Shown here: positions 31,365 through 41,143 of the stretch, one piece after another
How the letters are laid out: the number at the start of each line of letters is the position of its first letter
Position numbering within the stretch: position 1 is the stretch's first letter
Assembly (NCBI GenBank): GCA_021803085.1
Contig: JAJZMD010000245.1
Location: 1 to 42,969, forward strand
Origin: Actinomycetes bacterium
GTDB lineage: Bacteria; Actinomycetota; Acidimicrobiia; Acidimicrobiales; RAAP-2
Reading direction: 5' to 3'
DNA: 42,969 nt
The notes under the pieces: model-generated
Told to the model about the DNA's origin: nothing
Databases searched by the model: none
What the model saw: only the letters and a program-made list of their open reading frames with translations
Program-made: the position numbers and the translations under genes

Positions 31365-32004
31365 CGAGGGAGGCTCCGGCCTCGACGCGACCAGCCGGGA
31401 TCGAGGGGTCGGCCGCGAGGAGTCGCTCGAGCGGTGCGCGCTTGTCCTCGCCAGCGACCAGCCACAGGAGCTGCCGTGCCCGCTCGATGCCCGGGTAGGT
31501 GAGCGTCATCCGGCGTCTGCCCTGGTAGCTGGAGGAGGTCACCGCTACCGGCCGGTCCCGAACGTCGAGCACCGGATCGCCCGGCACGAGGGAGGCCGTG
31601 TGGCCGTCGGGGCCGATCCCCAGGTGCACGAGATGGAACCGCCGGGGCAAGGCGGCACCGTAGCGGGCGGCCGCAACGCCGAGATCCGGGTCCTCGACGG
31701 GCATCGGGTGCAACCGCACGCGCTCGACCTCGTCGCCCAGGGCCTCTCGCAGATGCGCGAGGTTCCGGTCGGGGTCGCCGTCGGGCGCGACGCGCTCGTC
31801 CACCTGCCAGATGACGCAGCGCTCCCAGGGCATGTCCAGCGTGGTGAGCACGCGGAACATCTGCCAGGGCGAGCTCCCCCCGCTCACGGCGAGATGGAAG
31901 GTGTCGCCGCCCGCGACCGCCGCGCGCGCGTGACCGGCGACGTAGCGCGCGGCCACCTCCGAGAGCGATTCGGGGTCGTCGAGGACGGTGAGGTCGTGGT
32001 GCAC
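31327..32004 (-). CDS. pgl: 6-phosphogluconolactonase
   Basis: Hydrolyses 6-phosphogluconolactone in the oxidative pentose phosphate pathway. The 225-residue protein shows LAVSGGSSPWQMFRVL, WQVDERVAPDGDPDRN and LVHLGIGPDGHTASLVPG, the classical motifs. It is the third gene of the minus-strand run pgi-gnd-pgl, starting seven bases after gnd. Glucose-6-phosphate dehydrogenase (zwf), which makes the substrate, is not in the window. The end overlaps convergent rpiA. Confidence 0.95.
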   Translation of the reverse strand: MHHDLTVLDDPESLSEVAARYVAGHARAAVAGGDTFHLAVSGGSSPWQMFRVLTTLDMPWERCVIWQVDERVAPDGDPDRNLAHLREALGDEVERVRLHPMPVEDPDLGVAAARYGAALPRRFHLVHLGIGPDGHTASLVPGDPVLDVRDRPVAVTSSSYQGRRRMTLTYPGIERARQLLWLVAGEDKRAPLERLLAADPSIPAGRVEAGASLVMADRAAAPAGR

Positions 32005-32011
32005 CGGGCGT

Positions 32012-33046
<1,035 letters not shown>

Positions 33047-33104
33047 GCCCCACCCTAGGCTCCGCGCCCCCGGCGGGTTCGGCGCGGGGCACGTCCGCCC
33101 GGCG

Positions 33105-34751
33105 TCAGCCCTGCCGCTTGAACGCGCGGTAGCGACGGATCAGCGCGTTGGTCGACGAGTCGTGGGCGAGGGCCGGCTCCGAGCTGCTCTCGAGCTCGGG
33201 GACGATCGCCTTCGCCAGCTGCTTGCCGAGCTCCACACCCCATTGGTCGAAGGAGTCGACGTCCCACAGCGCCCCTTGGACGAAGACGTCGTGCTCGTAG
33301 AGGGCGACGAGGACGCCCAGGATGCGCGGCGTGAGCGACTCCGCGAGCAGCACGTTGGTGGGACGGTTTCCCGGCATCACCCTGTGCGGGACGACTCTCG
33401 CCTCGGCGCCTTCGGCGAGGACCTCCGCCTCGGTTCGGCCGAAGGCAAGCGCCTGCGCCTGCGCGAACACGTTGGACATGAGGAGATCGTGGTGCTCGCG
33501 CAGCGGGTTCAGGTTCTTGCCGAACCCGATGAGGTCGACGGGCACCAGCCGGGTCCCCTGATGCAGGAGCTGGTAGAAGCTGTGCTGCCCGTTGGTCCCC
33601 GGCTCGCCCCAGTACACGGGACCGGTGTCGTAGTCGACCGGCGCGCCGCCTAGCGTCACCCGCTTCCCGTTCGATTCCATCGTGAGCTGCTGGAGGTACG
33701 CGGGGAAGCGCTTCAGGTACTGGCTGTAGGGCATCACCCCCACCGATTGCGCGCCGAAGAGCTCGCTGTACCAGAAGGACAACAGCCCCATGACGACCGG
33801 CATGTTGCGCTCCAGCGGCGCCGAACGGAAGTGCTGGTCCATCTCGTGGAAACCGGCAAGCATCTCTCGGAAATTGTCAGGGCCGATCGCGAGCATCGTA
33901 GACAGGCCGATGGCCGAGTCCATCGAGTACCGGCCCCCGACCCAGTCCCAGAACCCGAACATGCTCTGCGTGTCGATGCCGAACGCAGCCACCCGGTCGG
34001 CGTTCGTCGAGACGGCCACGAAGTGTTTCGCGACTGCGCCCTCGCCAAGCGAGCCCACGATCCACTCGCGCGCGGAGGTGGCGTTCTCGATCGTCTCGAG
34101 CGTCGCGAAGGTCTTCGACGACACGACGAAGAGCGTCTCTTCGGGAAGGAGGTCGCGCGTCGCCTCGACGAGGTCGGTCGAGTCGATGTTCGAGACGAAG
34201 CGGAAGGACATGTTCCGCTGCGAGTACCAACGCAGCGCTTCGTACGCCATGACCGGGCCCAGGTCCGATCCACCGATCCCGATGTTGACGACGTTGCGGA
34301 TCCGACGCCCGGTATGGCCGGTCCACTCTCCGGAGCGCACCCGATTGCAGAAGACCTCCATCCTGTCCAGGACCTTGTGCACCTCGGCCACGACGTCGGT
34401 TCCGTCGACGACCAGCGACGTGCCCTTCGGCATGCGCAGGGCCACGTGCAGCGCAGCACGGTCTTCCGAGACGTTCACGTGCGCGCCTGCGTACATCTCG
34501 TCACGGCGAGCTTCCAGCCCCGACTCGCGGGCGAGCTGGACGAGCAGGCCGAGAGTCTCGTCGGTGATCCGGTTCTTCGAGTAGTCGAGGTAGAGCCCGG
34601 CGGCCTCGATGCTCAGGCGATCGGCACGGCCGGGATCGTCGGCGAACAGCTCGCGCAGGTGGGTGCCTGCGATCTCTGCGTGATGGCGCTCGAGGGCACG
34701 GAAGGCGGGTCGCTCGTGCAGCGCCGGACGTGGGGGCGTGGTCTCGGCCAT
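33105..34751 (-). CDS. pgi: Glucose-6-phosphate isomerase
   Basis: Interconverts glucose 6-phosphate and fructose 6-phosphate. The 548-residue protein is full length with [65 protein letters not shown] and the terminal [14 protein letters not shown]. First gene of the minus-strand sugar-phosphate run, 58 bp before gnd. A TAGCGT box ends nine bases before ATG 34751 on its strand. Confidence 0.97.
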   Translation of the reverse strand: MAETTPPRPALHERPAFRALERHHAEIAGTHLRELFADDPGRADRLSIEAAGLYLDYSKNRITDETLGLLVQLARESGLEARRDEMYAGAHVNVSEDRAALHVALRMPKGTSLVVDGTDVVAEVHKVLDRMEVFCNRVRSGEWTGHTGRRIRNVVNIGIGGSDLGPVMAYEALRWYSQRNMSFRFVSNIDSTDLVEATRDLLPEETLFVVSSKTFATLETIENATSAREWIVGSLGEGAVAKHFVAVSTNADRVAAFGIDTQSMFGFWDWVGGRYSMDSAIGLSTMLAIGPDNFREMLAGFHEMDQHFRSAPLERNMPVVMGLLSFWYSELFGAQSVGVMPYSQYLKRFPAYLQQLTMESNGKRVTLGGAPVDYDTGPVYWGEPGTNGQHSFYQLLHQGTRLVPVDLIGFGKNLNPLREHHDLLMSNVFAQAQALAFGRTEAEVLAEGAEARVVPHRVMPGNRPTNVLLAESLTPRILGVLVALYEHDVFVQGALWDVDSFDQWGVELGKQLAKAIVPELESSSEPALAHDSSTNALIRRYRAFKRQG

Positions 34752-34760
34752 CGAGCGCCG

Positions 34761-34766
34761 ACGCTA
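34761..34766 (-). promoter_or_regulatory. Likely -10 box (TAGCGT) of pgi
   Basis: On the minus strand TAGCGT ends nine bases before the ATG, identical in sequence and spacing to the box of glgP. Confidence 0.5.
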
Positions 34767-34824
34767 CTGGTGGGCGGGGAGGCGGACCACTTGGCGTCGG
34801 TGACGAGCCCGGTGGCCGGCGGTG

Positions 34825-35688
34825 TCACGAGGCGTCCCGCCCCTCTCGCCCGCCGTCTTCCCCGGGCTGTGTGGAAGTTGTCGAGTCGCGCCCATCGGGC
34901 CCGCGGGCTTTCCCGGTCCCGGCCACGGTCTCGCGCAGCCGCTCGAGGCTGGCCGCCAGGAGCCTCGAGACGTGCATCTGGCTGATCCCCACCCGCGCGG
35001 CGATCTCGGACTGGGTGAGCCCGTGGGCGAACCGAAGCTGGAGGATCAGCTGCTCGCGAGGTGCGAGCGTCGCGATCGCCGGCGCGAGCAGCTCACGGTC
35101 TTCGACCGTTCCCAACGAGGTGTCGTCTTCTCCCATCCGGGAAGCGAGCACCTCCTCGTTGCGATCGGTCGCGTCGATCGACGCCGTCCGGTAGCCCTGC
35201 CCTGCCTCGAGCGCTTCGAGCACCGCTTCCTCGGTCGTCCCCGTCGCCGACGCGAGCTCGCTCACCATCGGCGAGCGGCCGAGCTCCTGCGACAGCGTCT
35301 CGGTGACCTTGCCGATCTCGAGGTAGAGCTCCTGCACGCGCCTCGGCGCACGTACCGCCCAACCTTTGTCGCGGAAGTGGCGTTTCAGCTCGCCGATCAC
35401 CGTGCGCGTCGCGAACGTCGTGAACTCGACGCCCCGCTCGGGTTCGAAGCGATCGACCGACTTCACGATGGCGAGCGACGCCACCTGGACCAGGTCCTCG
35501 TAGGGCTCGCCGCGGTTTGCGTAACGCCTGGCCAGGTGGTGGGCCAGCCCGAGGTGCGCGGTCACGAGCCGGTCTCGCAGCGCAGGCTCCCGGTTGGCGG
35601 CCAGCTCGAAGAACAGCGCCCTCGTGTCCTCGCCTTGCGAGCGAGCCTCGTCGGCGGTCACGCCCTCGTCACGAAGCACCGGCGTCAC
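34825..35688 (-). CDS. sigF: RNA polymerase sigma factor, SigB/SigF/SigG family
   Basis: Alternative sigma factor, probably for general stress. Region 2 reads ARRYANRGEPYEDLVQVASL and RFEPERGVEFTTFATRTVIG, then ELKRHFRDKGWAVRAPRRVQ; region 3 has LGRSPMVSELASATGTTEEA; region 4 ends with LTQSEIAARVGISQMHVSRL. The C-terminal 30 residues are low complexity. The frame is open far upstream inside the anti-sigma gene, so the true start is one of the GTG codons at 35688, 35679 or 35661, overlapping or just after the anti-sigma stop; 35688 is shown. Third gene of the antagonist, anti-sigma, sigma operon. Confidence 0.9.
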   Translation of the reverse strand: MTPVLRDEGVTADEARSQGEDTRALFFELAANREPALRDRLVTAHLGLAHHLARRYANRGEPYEDLVQVASLAIVKSVDRFEPERGVEFTTFATRTVIGELKRHFRDKGWAVRAPRRVQELYLEIGKVTETLSQELGRSPMVSELASATGTTEEAVLEALEAGQGYRTASIDATDRNEEVLASRMGEDDTSLGTVEDRELLAPAIATLAPREQLILQLRFAHGLTQSEIAARVGISQMHVSRLLAASLERLRETVAGTGKARGPDGRDSTTSTQPGEDGGREGRDAS

Positions 35689-36106
35689 GCCGGAGTCGCG
35701 GAGCGTCAGAACGTCGCTTGGAGAGCCAGGCGCTCGGACGGTGGTCACGAAGCTCGTGCCCGTGGTCGTCGACCAGCGCGTCGAGGATCCGCAGCGACAA
35801 ATCGTCAGATGCGCCCAGCCGTGAGCCGGATGGGGCTCGGTCGGCTTCGTACCGGCACGTGACGGTGATGGCGTCACCCTCGCACTCGTAGTTCAGGTGG
35901 AGACGCCCGTCGTCGTCGCCAGAGCCCACAACAGAGAGGCAAAGCTCCTCGACCGCGAGGCGCAGATCCTCGATGTCCTCGACGCCGAAGCCGACGCGGC
36001 TCGCCAGGGTTGCCGCAGCGAGGCGTGCCAGCACCACGAGGTCTGCTCGGACAGGGATCGACAGGTCGACCGAGGTGGTGCCCGCCACGCTCTTCATCCT
36101 TCTCAC
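35669..36106 (-). CDS. rsbW: Anti-sigma factor, RsbW/UsfX-like ATP-binding kinase
   Basis: GHKL-fold serine kinase that would hold the sigma factor inactive and phosphorylate the STAS antagonist. Visible parts are the N-terminal strand (SVDLSIPVRADLVVLARLAA), the N-box helix (EDIEDLRLAVEELCLSVVG), where the usual Asn position is poorly conserved as in several actinobacterial homologues, and the late DDLSLRILDALVDDHGHEL. A 25-residue basic tail follows. GTG 36106 overlaps the antagonist stop and has GAGGAG six bases upstream, so it is preferred to ATG 36097. Length is 145 residues. Confidence 0.87.
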   Translation of the reverse strand: MRRMKSVAGTTSVDLSIPVRADLVVLARLAAATLASRVGFGVEDIEDLRLAVEELCLSVVGSGDDDGRLHLNYECEGDAITVTCRYEADRAPSGSRLGASDDLSLRILDALVDDHGHELRDHRPSAWLSKRRSDAPRLRRDAGAS

Positions 36107-36450
36107 TTGACACTCCTCGCCGCTTCCCCGACGCTGTCGAAGATCGGAAAGACTCCGGTCAGGCCGGTGATCTCGAACACCTTCAGGATGCGCGGCTCGC
36201 CGATCACGAGGGGGAGGTCGCCTCCGGACTCGCGGCAGCGCTTGAGCGCGCCCACCAGCACGCCGAGTGCGGTGGAGTCGAGGAACGTCACTCCGAGCAG
36301 GTCCACCACCAAGGTGGGCTTGCCGGACGAGGAGAGTGACTGGAGCCGGTCGCGCAACGGCGGCGCCGTTGCTACGTCGATCTCTCCGGACACCGTGACC
36401 ACCGGGATCCCGTCGATCTCCGTGGTCTCGATCGAGAAGTTCTGGTCCAT
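36103..36450 (-). CDS. rsbV: STAS-domain anti-sigma factor antagonist
   Basis: A 115-residue anti-anti-sigma factor. When unphosphorylated it binds the anti-sigma kinase and frees the sigma factor. VTVSGEIDVATAPPLRDRL and the phospho-acceptor loop VTFLDSTALGVLVGALKR are typical; the serine is in DSTALG. ATG 36450 is the start. First gene of the operon, with a SigB-type promoter about 130 bp upstream. The SpoIIE phosphatase at 26934-28628 could reactivate it. Confidence 0.93.
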   Translation of the reverse strand: MDQNFSIETTEIDGIPVVTVSGEIDVATAPPLRDRLQSLSSSGKPTLVVDLLGVTFLDSTALGVLVGALKRCRESGGDLPLVIGEPRILKVFEITGLTGVFPIFDSVGEAARSVK

Positions 36451-36589
36451 TCGGTCACGGTTCCTTTCCTCGAGCCGCCTCCCCCTCGGCCGCCTCGAGC
36501 CGGTCACGCCGGGGCACCCCTCTCGGACCTGCCCGCGGCAGTGGTGGGATCGCGGCGACGGTGCAACCTCGATTGCCCACCTTCGAGGC

Positions 36590-36615
36590 ATACCCCGACC
36601 AGCCGAGCCCTACAC
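36590..36615 (-). promoter_or_regulatory. SigB/SigF-type promoter of the sigma operon
   Basis: On the minus strand GTGTAG (36615-36610), a 14-bp spacer and GGGTAT (36595-36590). This closely fits the GTTTnn-N12-15-GGGTAT promoter read by SigB/SigF-family factors. Transcription would begin near 36583 and run into the antagonist gene, so the sigma factor probably activates its own operon. Confidence 0.75.
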
Positions 36616-36626
36616 GCTCATGCGCG

Positions 36627-36660
36627 GAGGTTACGCCGGGACGGGACCCGGCGTAACCTC
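36627..36660. terminator. Perfect 14-bp stem-loop between valS and the sigma operon
   Basis: GAGGTTACGCCGGG (36627-36640) pairs exactly with CCCGGCGTAACCTC (36647-36660) over a six-base loop. It lies about 75 bp beyond the valS stop and just upstream of the sigma-operon promoter. Probably the valS terminator, though no T-tract follows. Confidence 0.7.
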
Positions 36661-36734
36661 GGTCCGGGCCACCCCGTTCATCTTCGATCGTCACTCCGAC
36701 GGCCGCCGCTGCCTGTCGCTCTTCGTCCGGGGCG

Positions 36735-39434
36735 TCACGGATCGTCTCCTCGAGTGCCGCCGTCGAGGAGAACCGAGACCGACGGAGGCGCGCCGTCCAC
36801 GAAGACGAGCCCTCCGGGGTCGATCACGCCGGCGTCGAGGAGGTCGCGCCGGGCTGCCCGGAGATGGTCGAGCCGCTCCGCACGGTCGACGACCGTCACC
36901 CTGGCCACCCGGGCCCGCATCGAGCGTTTGTTCACGGTCTTCTCCTTGCGGACCGCGGCGAGCACCTCGGAGGTCGCGTCGAGCACCGGTGCCTCGCCCC
37001 ATCGCACGCCCGTGCCAAGCTCGTCGCCACCGACCAGCGCGGCGAGCTCGGTACCGGTCGGCCAGTTGGCGCGGTGGATCGAGCCGTCCTTCCACCAGCT
37101 CCAGACCTCCTCTGCGACGTAGGGCAGGAACGGCGCGAACAGGCGCAGCTGGACGGAGAGGGCGAGGGAGAGCGTCGCCCGCGCCGATCCTGCGGCGGGA
37201 TCGCCGGGATCGCCGTCGGAACGGATCTTCACGAGCTCGATGTAGTCGTCGCAGAAGGACCAGAAGAAGGCCTCCGTCACCTCGAGCGCCTTCGTGTGCT
37301 CGTAGCCGTCGAGCGCGGAGGTCGCCTCTTCGACGACGCCGCCGAGCCGCCGCAGGAGGTCCCGGTCGATCGGCTCGATCGGCTCTCCGTCCGGCCAGGC
37401 GGCCTTCCCCTCGGCCTGTGTGCCAGGCGCGTCCGCTCGGCCCAGGACGAACTTCGACGCGTTCAGGATCTTGATGGCGAGCCGGCGCCCGACCCTCATC
37501 TGGCCCTCGTCGAGGGCGGTGTCCGTGCCGAGCCTTCCGCTGGCCGCCCAGTAGCGGACCGCGTCCGCGCCGTGGCGTTCGAGGTACGGCAGCGGCGTGG
37601 TCGCGTTGCCCTTGGACTTCGACATCTTCTTCCGGTCGGGGTCGACCACGAAGCCCGAGATCGCCGCGTCCGACCATGGCAGCTTGCCGACCTCGAGCTC
37701 GGAGCGGACGACGGTGGAGAAGAGCCAGGTCCGGATGATGTCGTGGGCCTGCGGGCGCAGGTCCATGGGGAAGACCCGTTCGAACAGGTCGGGGTCCTCC
37801 TCCCAGCCGGCGACGATGAACGGCGTGAGCGAGGACGTCGCCCACGTGTCCATGACGTCGGGGTCGCCGACGAAGCCGCCCGGCTGCCCGCGCTGGTGGG
37901 GCTCGTAGCCGTCTGGCGCCTCCGTCGAGGGGTCGACCGGAAGCCGGCCCTCTGTGGGGACGAGACGCTGGTCGTAGCGGACGGCACCGTCGCCGTCGAC
38001 CGAGTACCAGACCGGGAACGGCACGCCGAAGAAGCGTTGGCGGCTGATGTTCCAGTCGCTGTTCAGCCCTTCGACCCAAGCGCGGTAGCGATGGGCCATG
38101 AACGCCGGGTGCCACCTGAGCTCGTCGCCACGCCCGGCCAGCCGCTCCCGGAGCGCCAACGTCCGTACGAACCACTGACGCGACGAGACGATCTCGAGCG
38201 GGTGCTCGCCTTTCTCGTAGAACTTGACCGGGTGCACGATCGGGCGCGGGTCGCCGACGAGGTCGCCTGAGCGGGCGAGCAGCTCGACGATGCGCTCCTG
38301 CGCCTGGCGGGCCGTCCGGCCCGCCAGCTCACCGTACGCACCGAGCGCAGCGTCGAGGTCGTCCGACTCCCAACCCGGGGCTCCCCAGGCGACGGGCTCG
38401 AAACGGCCGTCGCGCCCGACGACCGTGCGCGTCGGGAGCCCGAGCTCGCGCCACCACACCACGTCGGTCGTATCGCCGAAGGTGCAGATCATCGCGATCC
38501 CCGTTCCTTTCTCGGGGTCGGCGAGCGGGTGGGCCGCGATCGGCACGCGCACACCGAAGAGCGGGGTGCGCGCGCTGCGCCCGAAGAGCGGCCGGTACCT
38601 GGCGTCGTCGGGATGCGCGACGAGCGCGACGCAGGCGGGGAGGAGCTCGGGGCGCGTCGTCTCGACCTCGACGTAGGCAAGGTCGGGAGGCGGCTGGTCC
38701 GCTGAGCTCAGCCCGAAGCGGATCCGGTGGTAGGCGCCCGGGCGCTCTCGGTCCTCGAGCTCCGCCTGGGAGACGGCCGTGCGGAAGTCGACGTCCCAAA
38801 GGGTGGGGGCGTCGTGCTGGTACACCTCGTCCCTCGCGAGCATCCTGAGGAAGGCCCTCTGCGACATCCTGCGCGCGCGATCCCCGATCGTGGTGTAGGT
38901 CCGAGTCCAGTCCACCGAGAGCCCGAGCGCCCGCCAGAGGTGCTCGAAGACGCGCTCGTCCTCCGCCGTGAGCCTGTGGCAAAGCTCCACGAAGTTCGGG
39001 CGGGAGACCGAGACGAGCTCACCGCCCGGCTGCGGCGGTGGCTCGAACCCGGGGTCGTAGGGAAGGTCCGGGTCGCAGCGGACCCCGAAGTAATTCTGCA
39101 CGCGCCGCTCGGTGGGGAGCCCGTTGTCGTCCCACCCCATCGGGTAGAGCACGACCTTGCCGCGCATGCGCTGGAAGCGCGCGGTCACGTCGGTCTGGGT
39201 GTAGGACATCGCGTGCCCGATGTGCAAAGAACCCGACACCGTGGGAGGCGGGGTGTCGATGGCGAAGACGCGGTCGGCGGGGGCGCCGGGGTCGAAGCGG
39301 TAGGTCCCCGCGGCCTCCCACGCCTCTCCCCACTTGACCTCGAGCCCGTCGACGCTCGGCTTGTCGGGAACGCGCGCCGGGCGCGTCGCAGCCGCCGCCG
39401 GCCGGGTCGTTCCGCCTTCTCTCGGTGCCGACAT
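36735..39434 (-). CDS. valS: Valyl-tRNA synthetase
   Basis: Class Ia synthetase charging tRNA-Val, 899 residues. The HIGH motif is in TVSGSLHIGHAMSYTQTDV, the editing domain includes VETTRPELLPACVALVAHPD, and the KMSKS loop is DPDRKKMSKSKGN. Motifs such as VMDTWATSSLTPFI resemble the archaeal/rickettsial type rather than the DTWFSS form of E. coli. The C-terminus after the anticodon-binding domain is short, with little room for the long coiled coil of the E. coli enzyme. The start is ATG 39434, with only 20 bp separating it from the divergent cysS start; no ribosome site is visible at good spacing. Confidence 0.96.
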   Translation of the reverse strand: MSAPREGGTTRPAAAATRPARVPDKPSVDGLEVKWGEAWEAAGTYRFDPGAPADRVFAIDTPPPTVSGSLHIGHAMSYTQTDVTARFQRMRGKVVLYPMGWDDNGLPTERRVQNYFGVRCDPDLPYDPGFEPPPQPGGELVSVSRPNFVELCHRLTAEDERVFEHLWRALGLSVDWTRTYTTIGDRARRMSQRAFLRMLARDEVYQHDAPTLWDVDFRTAVSQAELEDRERPGAYHRIRFGLSSADQPPPDLAYVEVETTRPELLPACVALVAHPDDARYRPLFGRSARTPLFGVRVPIAAHPLADPEKGTGIAMICTFGDTTDVVWWRELGLPTRTVVGRDGRFEPVAWGAPGWESDDLDAALGAYGELAGRTARQAQERIVELLARSGDLVGDPRPIVHPVKFYEKGEHPLEIVSSRQWFVRTLALRERLAGRGDELRWHPAFMAHRYRAWVEGLNSDWNISRQRFFGVPFPVWYSVDGDGAVRYDQRLVPTEGRLPVDPSTEAPDGYEPHQRGQPGGFVGDPDVMDTWATSSLTPFIVAGWEEDPDLFERVFPMDLRPQAHDIIRTWLFSTVVRSELEVGKLPWSDAAISGFVVDPDRKKMSKSKGNATTPLPYLERHGADAVRYWAASGRLGTDTALDEGQMRVGRRLAIKILNASKFVLGRADAPGTQAEGKAAWPDGEPIEPIDRDLLRRLGGVVEEATSALDGYEHTKALEVTEAFFWSFCDDYIELVKIRSDGDPGDPAAGSARATLSLALSVQLRLFAPFLPYVAEEVWSWWKDGSIHRANWPTGTELAALVGGDELGTGVRWGEAPVLDATSEVLAAVRKEKTVNKRSMRARVARVTVVDRAERLDHLRAARRDLLDAGVIDPGGLVFVDGAPPSVSVLLDGGTRGDDP

Positions 39435-39442
39435 GACTGCGT

Positions 39443-39449
39443 TACCGTA
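39443..39449. promoter_or_regulatory. Shared divergent -10 element of valS and cysS (TACCGTA)
   Basis: Plus strand: TACCGT (39443-39448) ends six bases before cysS ATG 39455. Minus strand: TACGGT (39449-39444) ends nine bases before valS ATG 39434. The same bases thus serve as a TAnnnT box in both directions within a 20-bp intergenic gap. Confidence 0.6.
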
Positions 39450-39454
39450 CCTTC

Positions 39455-40849
39455 ATGTTGCGCCTCCACGACACGGCCACCGGCACGGTCCGCCCGCTCG
39501 AGCTGCGGGACCCGGGCCGAGTGTCGATGTACGTCTGCGGCCCCACCGTCTACGAGGTGCCCCATCTCGGTCACGGGCGCTTCACCCTGGTCTTCGACGT
39601 CCTCCGTCGCTACCTCACGTTCCGCGGGCTCGAGGTCGTGCACGTCTCGAACGTGACCGACATCGACGACCACATCATCGAGCGCGCCGCGCACGAGGGT
39701 CGAACGGAGCCGGAGGTCGCAGCGGAGTACGAGGCGTCGTGGTGGGCGGCGATGGACGCCCTCGAGGTCTTGCGGCCGACGGCCGTCCCGCACGCGACCC
39801 GCTACATCCCCGGCATGGTGGAGCTGGTCGGGCAGCTCGTCGCGCGGGACGTCGCCTACGAGACCGACGACGGCGTCTACCTGCAGGTCGACACGGTCGA
39901 CGGCTACGGGCTGCTGGCGCACCAGCCGCTCGAGTCGTTGCGCGTGGGGGCCAGGATCGAGGCGTCCGAGCAGAAGCGCTCACCGCTCGACTTCGCCTTG
40001 TGGAAGAAGGCCAAGCCCGGCGAGCCCACGTGGCCCTCCCCTTGGGGAGACGGGCGCCCCGGCTGGCACACCGAGTGCGTCGTGATGTCCCTCGATCTTC
40101 TCGGCGACGGCTTCGACCTGCACGGGGGCGGCCAAGACCTGATCTTCCCCCACCACGAGAACGAGCGCGCCCAGGCGGTCGCGGCAGGCAGAACGTTCGC
40201 ACGCCACTGGCTCCACAACGGCTGGGTCATGGTGGGTGGTGAGAAGATGTCGAAGTCCCTCCAGAACTTCACGACCATCGGCGACCTCCTCGCGCGCGGC
40301 GATCCACGCGCGTACAGGCTGCTCGTGCTGCGATCGCACTACCGGAGGCCCATCGAGGTGACCCCGGAGACCATCGCCACAGCCGGACGGGGGCTCGCGC
40401 GGCTCGACGCACTGGCCCGGAGGCTGGCGCTCCCAGACCCGATGTCCGGCGTCGTGGTCCGCGACGAGGCGGTCGCCGCCGCGCGGGGAGGAGTCGACGA
40501 CGACGCGGTGGCCCGCTTCTGCGACCACATGGACGACGATCTCGACACCCCGGCGGCGACGGCAGACGTCTTCGACCTGGTGAACCGCGCGCACGCGGCG
40601 GCCGACGAAGGCGACGCCGAGGCGGCGCGGCGTCTCGGCGGCAGCGTCGCGTTGCTGTGCGGCGCAATGGGGCTCCGCCTCCGCAGCGGGGTCGGCGATC
40701 TCGACGAGCCCACGCGGCAACTCGTCGACCGACGGGACGCGGCACGACGCGTGGGGGACTTCGCACGTGCGGACGCGTTGCGCGGCGAGCTCCTCGCAGC
40801 CGGATGGACGGTGGAAGACGGCCCCGACGGGACGGTGGTCCGTCGGTGA
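39455..40849 (+). CDS. cysS: Cysteinyl-tRNA synthetase
   Basis: Charges tRNA-Cys, 464 residues. The zinc-binding and HIGH region reads MYVCGPTVYEVPHLGHGR; other zinc ligands are in GWHTECVVMS and FPHHENERAQ; the KMSKS motif is GGEKMSKSLQNF. The full anticodon-binding region, with DDLDTPAATADVF and the DFARADALRGELLAAGW ending, separates it from the shorter MshC of mycothiol synthesis. ATG 39455 has no ribosome site and is probably leaderless. A GC-rich 13/14-bp repeat array follows the stop. Confidence 0.95.
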   Translation: MLRLHDTATGTVRPLELRDPGRVSMYVCGPTVYEVPHLGHGRFTLVFDVLRRYLTFRGLEVVHVSNVTDIDDHIIERAAHEGRTEPEVAAEYEASWWAAMDALEVLRPTAVPHATRYIPGMVELVGQLVARDVAYETDDGVYLQVDTVDGYGLLAHQPLESLRVGARIEASEQKRSPLDFALWKKAKPGEPTWPSPWGDGRPGWHTECVVMSLDLLGDGFDLHGGGQDLIFPHHENERAQAVAAGRTFARHWLHNGWVMVGGEKMSKSLQNFTTIGDLLARGDPRAYRLLVLRSHYRRPIEVTPETIATAGRGLARLDALARRLALPDPMSGVVVRDEAVAAARGGVDDDAVARFCDHMDDDLDTPAATADVFDLVNRAHAAADEGDAEAARRLGGSVALLCGAMGLRLRSGVGDLDEPTRQLVDRRDAARRVGDFARADALRGELLAAGWTVEDGPDGTVVRR

Positions 40850-40850
40850 G

Positions 40851-40942
40851 GCGGCGCACGACGGCGCCGGTGTCCGACGGCGCACGACGGCGGCGCACGA
40901 CGGCGGCGCACGACAGGCGGTGCACGGCAGGCGGTGCACGAC
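40851..40942. repeat. 13/14-bp tandem array after cysS
   Basis: GCACGAC cores at 40882, 40895 and 40908 recur every 13 bp (unit GGCGGCGCACGAC), then two 14-bp units (AGGCGGTGCACGGC, AGGCGGTGCACGAC); another core at 40856 lies 26 bp earlier. The remaining gap to the cold-shock gene holds its promoter and leader. Confidence 0.85.
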
Positions 40943-41025
40943 GCACCCGTTCGTCGGACGACCACGCGGCGGGACGAACCGGCGGGCCGCCGGACTTGCC
41001 AGTAGCCCGATCACGCAACTTGGAC

Positions 41026-41143
41026 TAGCGTCCTTGTGGCAACGGGTTGCCGATACGTCGGCATCGAGGTCTTTGGGCCAGCTCGGCCGAAAGGCCCGGC
41101 CCGTGCAGGCAATGAGCAAGCAGGATGAAAGGGGATCGCCACC
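41026..41143 (+). promoter_or_regulatory. Likely promoter (-10 TAGCGT) and long leader of the cold-shock gene
   Basis: TAGCGT at 41026-41031 would start a leader of about 105 nt before GTG 41144. Long structured leaders are common on cold-shock mRNAs. GGCCGAAAGGCC-like self-complementarity is visible at about 41084-41096, and AAAGGGGA precedes the start. Confidence 0.45.

Noticed and set aside
36455-36694. Small minus-strand frame between valS and the antagonist gene
   Set aside because: It runs through the perfect stem-loop and the SigB-type promoter and has no ribosome site or family match.
41032-41143. Riboswitch in the cold-shock leader
   Set aside because: Some self-complementarity is present but no known riboswitch core could be recognised; a generic cold-shock leader is enough.
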